Positions 5,163 through 8,023 of a DNA stretch of 8,023 bases are shown here, in pieces. The translations under genes were made by a program, and so were the position numbers. Source of the stretch: Candidatus Omnitrophota bacterium (GTDB taxonomy: Bacteria; Omnitrophota; Gorgyraeia; Duberdicusellales; 4484-171); the NCBI GenBank assembly GCA_016939345.1, contig JAFGHG010000014.1:1-8023 (forward strand), in the 5' to 3' direction. Position 1 is the first letter of the stretch. Each line of letters begins with the position of its first letter. Under the pieces are notes generated by a model that saw nothing but the letters and a program-made list of their open reading frames with translations, ran no database searches and had not been told where the DNA came from.

Positions 5163-5218
5163 AGTTATATATCAGCAAAACACATAAAGTAGAATATTGT
5201 AAAGTAATTAAATAAACC

Positions 5219-5587
5219 ATGAGAAAACGTATTGTAGTCGTAGAAGACGAGGCTGATGTTGCAAAAATGATAAAATTTGTTCTAGAAAAAAAGGGATTTG
5301 AGGTTTTTATTGCCAGTGACGGGCTTAAAGGCTATGAATCTGTCCGCGATAACCTACCCGATTTAATACTCCTTGACTTATGCCTGCCCGGGCTTAATGG
5401 GATTGAACTGAGCCAAAAACTCAACCAGGAACAAAAACTTAAGTCAATACCAATATTACTTTTAACTGCAAGTGCCGACAACATCAACAAAAAAGCCCAA
5501 GAGTCAAGAGCCTCTGATTTTTTATTGAAGCCTTTTGACTATCTTGAACTGATTAAAAAAGTTAAATCATTGGTTGGCGATAATTAA
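5219..5587 (+). CDS. Stand-alone receiver-domain response regulator (first of pair)
   Basis: A 122-residue protein that is only a CheY-like receiver domain. It has the acidic pocket Glu9/Asp10 (VVVEDE), phospho-acceptor Asp53 in LLDLCLPGLNG, the switch Thr83 (LLTA) and the conserved Lys104-Pro105 (LLKPFD). All active-site residues are present, so it should accept phosphate from a histidine kinase. No DNA-binding or enzymatic output follows, so it would act by protein contact, as CheY or Spo0F do. The ATG at 5219 has no clear Shine-Dalgarno. It lies 57 bases after tRNA-Arg(ACG) and 12 bases before a second receiver gene, suggesting co-transcription. No histidine kinase is in the window. Confidence 0.9.
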   Translation: MRKRIVVVEDEADVAKMIKFVLEKKGFEVFIASDGLKGYESVRDNLPDLILLDLCLPGLNGIELSQKLNQEQKLKSIPILLLTASADNINKKAQESRASDFLLKPFDYLELIKKVKSLVGDN

Positions 5588-5599
5588 CAAGGAGGATTT

Positions 5600-5980
5600 A
5601 TGGCTAAAAGAAAAGTTCTTTTGGTTGATGACGAAATTGATTTTATAAACCTTATGGTAAAAGTGATTGAATCCTGGGGATATGAGGTTTTAACGGCGGC
5701 CAATGGCGACGAGGCTCTGGAAAAATTCAAAAACCAAAATCCCAAAGCTTTAATTTTAGACTATGTAATGCCTGATATTACCGGTATAGAGTTGCTTAGG
5801 AAAATACGCGAAATAGACAGACATGTTCCGGCAATTATGTTCACAGCCAGGCCAACAGTAAAAGCGATAGAAGGCAGCAAAGAGCTGAACATTGCAGCCT
5901 TCATCCCCAAGGTAAGCCCTTATATTAATACGCATGAAGATCTGCGCATGGCGCTGGATCTTGTATCAAAAGGTATATAG
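5600..5980 (+). CDS. Stand-alone receiver-domain response regulator (second of pair)
   Basis: A 126-residue receiver domain without output domain, started at ATG 5600 with a strong AAGGAGG at 5589-5595. Its pocket is Asp10/Asp11 (LLVDDE), phospho-acceptor Asp54 (LILDYVMPD), Thr82 (MFTA) and Lys104. It departs from its neighbour after the lysine: K-V-S-P replaces the usual K-P, and the segment up to the last helix is longer (SPYINTHEDLRMALDLV). The two receivers are clearly not recent duplicates. They could form a phosphorelay pair or answer the same kinase. The TAG stop at 5978-5980 lies only four bases before tRNA-Arg(TCG), so the mRNA and tRNA are probably parts of one transcript. Confidence 0.9.
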   Translation: MAKRKVLLVDDEIDFINLMVKVIESWGYEVLTAANGDEALEKFKNQNPKALILDYVMPDITGIELLRKIREIDRHVPAIMFTARPTVKAIEGSKELNIAAFIPKVSPYINTHEDLRMALDLVSKGI

Positions 5981-5984
5981 ATTT

Positions 5985-6058
5985 GCGCCCGTGGCCCAAC
6001 TGGATAGGGCATCTGGCTTCGGACCAGAGGACTGCAGGTTCGAGTCCTGCCGGGCGCG
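5985..6058 (+). tRNA. tRNA-Arg (anticodon TCG)
   Basis: A full 74-base cloverleaf. The acceptor GCGCCCG 5985-5991 pairs with CGGGCGC 6051-6057, discriminator G6058. The D arm is GCCC/GGGC. The anticodon stem TCTGG 6012-6016 pairs with CCAGA 6024-6028 around loop CTTCGGA, giving anticodon TCG at 6019-6021. The T arm is GCAGG, TTCGAGT, CCTGC. It should read CGA and CGG. CCA is not encoded. The four-base distance from the preceding stop codon leaves no room for its own promoter unless that lies within the receiver gene. It is a close paralogue of the ACG tRNA upstream. Confidence 0.96.
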
Positions 6059-6059
6059 T
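6033..6059 (+). repeat. Direct repeat, copy 2 (T arm and 3' end of tRNA-Arg(TCG))
   Basis: This is the partner of 5136-5162, with one difference in 27 bases. Recombination between the copies would remove both receiver genes and leave one chimeric tRNA-Arg. I see no integrase, so an attachment-site role is not supported by anything else here. Confidence 0.85.
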
Positions 6060-6121
6060 TATATTATCTAACAGCCTTTATTTAAAAACTGTGTAATAAA
6101 ATAAAGCCTTAGGAGGTGGCA

Positions 6122-6454
6122 ATGAATATCAATTTAAAAGAAGTTGACGGTGTAAGTGTCTGTTGCCTTAAAGGAGAGATAAATATCGATACTGTATCAA
6201 GTTTAAAAAACACCTTTGCGAAGCTGTTAGATGAAAAAAAAATTAAAGTAATTATAAATTTTAAAGATGTTGAATATATAGACAGTATAGGCATGGCCAC
6301 CTTAGCTAAATTTTCTCAGCAGTTAAAAGGCTTGTCCGGTGAACTGGTATTTTGCGAGATGAGTGCCAAGCTGGGCTCTATTTTTAGGATTGTGAAATTT
6401 GGGAAAGTATTCAGGATGTTTGACAGTGAGAAGCAAGCCCTGGAAAACCTATAG
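6122..6454 (+). CDS. STAS domain protein, anti-sigma-factor antagonist type
   Basis: A 110-residue single STAS domain like SpoIIAA and RsbV. ATG 6122 is chosen because AGGAGG at 6111-6116 sits five bases upstream; a GTG at 6116 overlaps that site. Family marks are the early L-K-G-E-I-N-I-D strand-turn (residues 17-24), the strand KVIINFKDVEYID and the D-S-I-G motif with Ser55, the residue phosphorylated in SpoIIAA/RsbV, followed by MATLAKFSQQLKGLSGELVFCEM. In partner switching the unphosphorylated form binds an anti-sigma kinase and frees a sigma factor or other target. Neither a kinase of that type nor a PP2C phosphatase is present in the window. It begins 63 bases after tRNA-Arg(TCG); an eight-base AT-rich inverted repeat (6076-6083 with 6099-6106) lies in that gap. 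Confidence 0.88.
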   Translation: MNINLKEVDGVSVCCLKGEINIDTVSSLKNTFAKLLDEKKIKVIINFKDVEYIDSIGMATLAKFSQQLKGLSGELVFCEMSAKLGSIFRIVKFGKVFRMFDSEKQALENL

Positions 6455-6460
6455 CCAGCA

Positions 6461-6466
6461 TATAAT
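6461..6466 (+). promoter_or_regulatory. Possible -10 element upstream of cutA
   Basis: A perfect TATAAT lies in the 36-base gap before cutA, but no acceptable -35 is found 16-18 bases upstream and no TGn extension is present. The predicted start near 6473 would leave a leader of about 18 bases containing AGGAG. Support is weak. Confidence 0.25.
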
Positions 6467-6490
6467 CCATCTCAAAAAAAAGGAGTCATT

Positions 6491-6814
6491 ATGGTTATTG
6501 TAGTAATGGTATCAATTCCTCAGGAAAATGCCCAGGATTTAGCAAAGGCTTTACTTTCGGAAAGAGTCTGTGCCTGCGTAAACATAATAAAAGGTGTTGA
6601 TTCTTTTTTCTGGTGGAAAGGCAAAATTGATCACTCCCAGGAAGCCATACTGCTGATTAAGACCAAAGATATATTATATCCCAAGCTTAAAACTTTTATT
6701 CAAAACAACCATCCTTATGAAGTTCCTGAAATTATCTCTTTCAGGATAGACCAGATCAATAAAGAATATCAGGATTGGCTTATGAACGAAGCGAATTCTC
6801 AGACCTATATGTGA
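6491..6814 (+). CDS. cutA: CutA family protein (divalent-cation tolerance)
   Basis: A 107-residue protein of normal CutA1 length. It carries the family blocks CVNIIKGVDSFFWWKGKI at residues 29-46 (usual form has a Pro before the Gly-Val; here Lys34), EAILLIKTKD at 51-60 and HPYEVPEII at 74-82. CutA forms a very stable cytoplasmic or periplasmic trimer with a ferredoxin-like fold, linked genetically to copper and other divalent-cation tolerance, though its biochemical role is unsettled. The Cys pair at 27 and 29 could bind metal. The start has AGGAG at 6481-6485 with five bases to ATG. It is first of a three-gene run with a CcdA-type transporter 12 bases downstream and a periplasmic thioredoxin after that. 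Confidence 0.93.
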   Translation: MVIVVMVSIPQENAQDLAKALLSERVCACVNIIKGVDSFFWWKGKIDHSQEAILLIKTKDILYPKLKTFIQNNHPYEVPEIISFRIDQINKEYQDWLMNEANSQTYM

Positions 6815-6826
6815 TTAAGACTGGAC

Positions 6827-7543
6827 ATGGCTACGATGCTGGAAGAAATACTTATAAAATTCGAAGAACTTTTTGCATCTTCACCTTTGATAGGTCTGGT
6901 AATTAGTTTTCTGGCCGGTATACTGGCTAGTATTTCAGCATGCATTTATCCTCTGGTCCCCATTACCCTAGCTATTATTGGAGCAGTATCAGCATCGACA
7001 AAGTTTAAAGGCTTTTTTATAAGCTGTATTTTTGTAAGCGGCATTGCTCTTGTATACACCTTTCTGGGGGTCGTGGCTTCTGTCTCACATATTCTTTTAG
7101 CCAATTTTTTCATTAATCCCGTTACTTATATCATTCTCTCGGTTATTTTTATTTTTTTAGGACTTGACCTTTTTGAGCTGATAAAAGTAAACATACCTGT
7201 ATTTTCCTTTAATTACGAATATAAAAGCAAAAAGGGCTTAATTTCAGTTTTTGTCCTGGGCATGATATCAGCTTTTTCCATGATCCCTTGTAATTTTCCG
7301 GTATTATTTTCAATATTAAATCTCATCAGCCAGAGAGCAAACGTGGCTTATGGTTCTTTGGCTCTTTTCTTGTTTTCTACAGGTTATGGGTTGATATTGA
7401 TAATCTTGGGAACTTTCTCCTCATTAATAAGAAGGTTGCCAAAACAAGGCATATGGACTATATTGCTGAAAAAAATTATTGGAGCAGTATTAACAGGAGT
7501 GGGTATATGGTATTTTCTAAAATTTTTAAACACAGTAAATTAG
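6827..7543 (+). CDS. CcdA/DsbD-type membrane thiol-electron carrier
   Basis: A 238-residue integral membrane protein with six predicted hydrophobic segments. It shows two internal halves, each with one reactive cysteine by a proline-containing motif: Cys39 in ISACIYPLVPITL and Cys155 in FSMIPCNFPVLF. This matches the CcdA family, which carries reducing equivalents from cytoplasmic thioredoxin across the inner membrane to periplasmic thiol proteins. It lacks the periplasmic domains of full-length DsbD. The next gene supplies a separate thioredoxin. ATG 6827 is used; an in-frame ATG at 6836 would remove three residues, and neither has a strong Shine-Dalgarno. Its 3' end overlaps the thioredoxin start by 37 bases. 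The likely role is cytochrome c maturation, disulfide reduction or envelope redox repair; the window does not separate these. Confidence 0.88.
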   Translation: MATMLEEILIKFEELFASSPLIGLVISFLAGILASISACIYPLVPITLAIIGAVSASTKFKGFFISCIFVSGIALVYTFLGVVASVSHILLANFFINPVTYIILSVIFIFLGLDLFELIKVNIPVFSFNYEYKSKKGLISVFVLGMISAFSMIPCNFPVLFSILNLISQRANVAYGSLALFLFSTGYGLILIILGTFSSLIRRLPKQGIWTILLKKIIGAVLTGVGIWYFLKFLNTVN

Positions 7544-7989
7544 CTTGTTTATCCCTTTTGCTTTTTGCCTTTTTTTTTGTTAACAATCTATCTGCAGAGG
7601 ATTATAAGTTAAAAAATATAAACGGCCAGGAAGTTTCCTATAAGGATATCATTGCATCGCCGAAAACTATACTATTTATATGGACAACCTGGTGTCCGTA
7701 TTGCCGCACCGAGATCAATAATATCAACGAAAAATATGATTTTTTGAAGGACGTGAATATCTACTACATAAATACCGGAGAACGCGCAACTACGGTAAAA
7801 AGGTTTCTAAAGAAATACAATTTAAAAGAGGAGATATTAGCCAAGATAATTATTGATCCGGCAGCAGCAATAGCAGATAAATTTTACGTAACCGGTATAC
7901 CAACCTATATTTTTCTCAAAGATTCAAAATATGCAGACTCCTCACTTTATATCTCAAAGGATATAATAGACAAAGCATTCCGTAAATAA
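7507..7989 (+). CDS. Periplasmic TlpA/ResA-like thioredoxin-fold protein
   Basis: A 160-residue protein started at ATG 7507, which has AGGAG at 7495-7499 seven bases upstream. A longer frame from 7453 would lie inside the membrane gene and put 18 polar residues before the signal peptide. A Sec signal peptide covers about residues 1-30, with cleavage after L-S-A. The thioredoxin fold follows: ILFIWTTWCPYC with active-site Cys63 and Cys66, and a cis-proline loop at G-I-P132-T. The gene overlaps ccdA by 37 bases. The arrangement indicates that the membrane carrier keeps its C-P-Y-C site reduced. Its substrates could be apocytochrome c, as for ResA, or other periplasmic disulfides. It is not a lipoprotein: the L-A-C at residues 12-14 sits before the hydrophobic core. 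Confidence 0.9.
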   Translation: MVFSKIFKHSKLACLSLLLFAFFFVNNLSAEDYKLKNINGQEVSYKDIIASPKTILFIWTTWCPYCRTEINNINEKYDFLKDVNIYYINTGERATTVKRFLKKYNLKEEILAKIIIDPAAAIADKFYVTGIPTYIFLKDSKYADSSLYISKDIIDKAFRK

Positions 7990-8023
7990 TAATCTTAATT
8001 GCCTTGCTTTTTCCTGCTGTATA

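Noticed and set aside
5136..6059. tRNA repeats as phage or island attachment sites
   Set aside because: No integrase, excisionase or mobile genes lie between or beside them; the similarity is adequately explained by paralogous tRNA genes.
7453..7506. Longer start for the thioredoxin gene
   Set aside because: It would add 18 polar residues before the signal peptide; ATG 7507 has AGGAG at correct spacing.
7540..7548. Lipoprotein signal in the thioredoxin (L-A-C at residues 12-14)
   Set aside because: Position -3 is Lys and the cysteine precedes the hydrophobic core, so it cannot be a lipobox; a normal signal-peptidase I site follows at residue 30.

Overview
The window looks like chromosomal DNA from an AT-rich, diderm (Gram-negative-type), probably uncultivated bacterium. 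Evidence for two membranes is a lipobox protein, several Sec signal peptides, a BamE/SmpA-like domain and a CcdA plus periplasmic thioredoxin pair. The mix of short signal-peptide proteins, stand-alone receiver and HAMP proteins and an odd ThyX reminds me of Omnitrophota or nearby lineages, but that is an impression and not a demonstrated placement. All fifteen supported protein genes and both tRNA genes lie on the + strand. I see no transposase, integrase or CRISPR array, and no gene-free stretch longer than about 250 bases.

Region 1 (1-2734): the 3' end of a divergent ThyX-type thymidylate synthase gene, cut by the window edge, is followed by a good sigma70-type promoter. This drives a tight run of a PilZ domain protein, a lipoprotein of unknown function and a citrate synthase, whose start codon overlaps the lipoprotein stop. 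The citrate synthase keeps its catalytic His/His/Asp set but carries a long N-terminal extension and an internal charged insertion.

Region 2 (2735-4835): four small envelope proteins. They are a two-helix membrane protein ending in a HAMP-like segment with no output domain, two secreted proteins of unknown function, and a signal-peptide protein with a C-terminal BamE/SmpA-like domain. Two of these genes have short hairpins over their ribosome binding sites and two have recognisable promoters upstream.

Region 3 (4836-6454): an intergenic stretch of 252 bases contains a promoter followed by four collinear, nested complementary stems. This is a candidate structured RNA, or a structured leader of tRNA-Arg(ACG). 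Then come tRNA-Arg(ACG), two stand-alone receiver-domain response regulators, tRNA-Arg(TCG) only four bases after the second stop codon, and a STAS-domain anti-sigma-factor antagonist. The two tRNA genes are close paralogues and flank the receiver pair as direct repeats.

Region 4 (6491-7989): cutA, a CcdA/DsbD-type membrane electron carrier and a TlpA-like periplasmic thioredoxin, with short spacing or overlap. This is a plausible thiol-redox and metal-handling operon, echoing the cutA-dsbD neighbourhood of E. coli.

The strongest candidates for something undescribed are the nested structure at 4912-5042, the two-receiver island between the tRNA-Arg genes, and the inserted segment of the citrate synthase.
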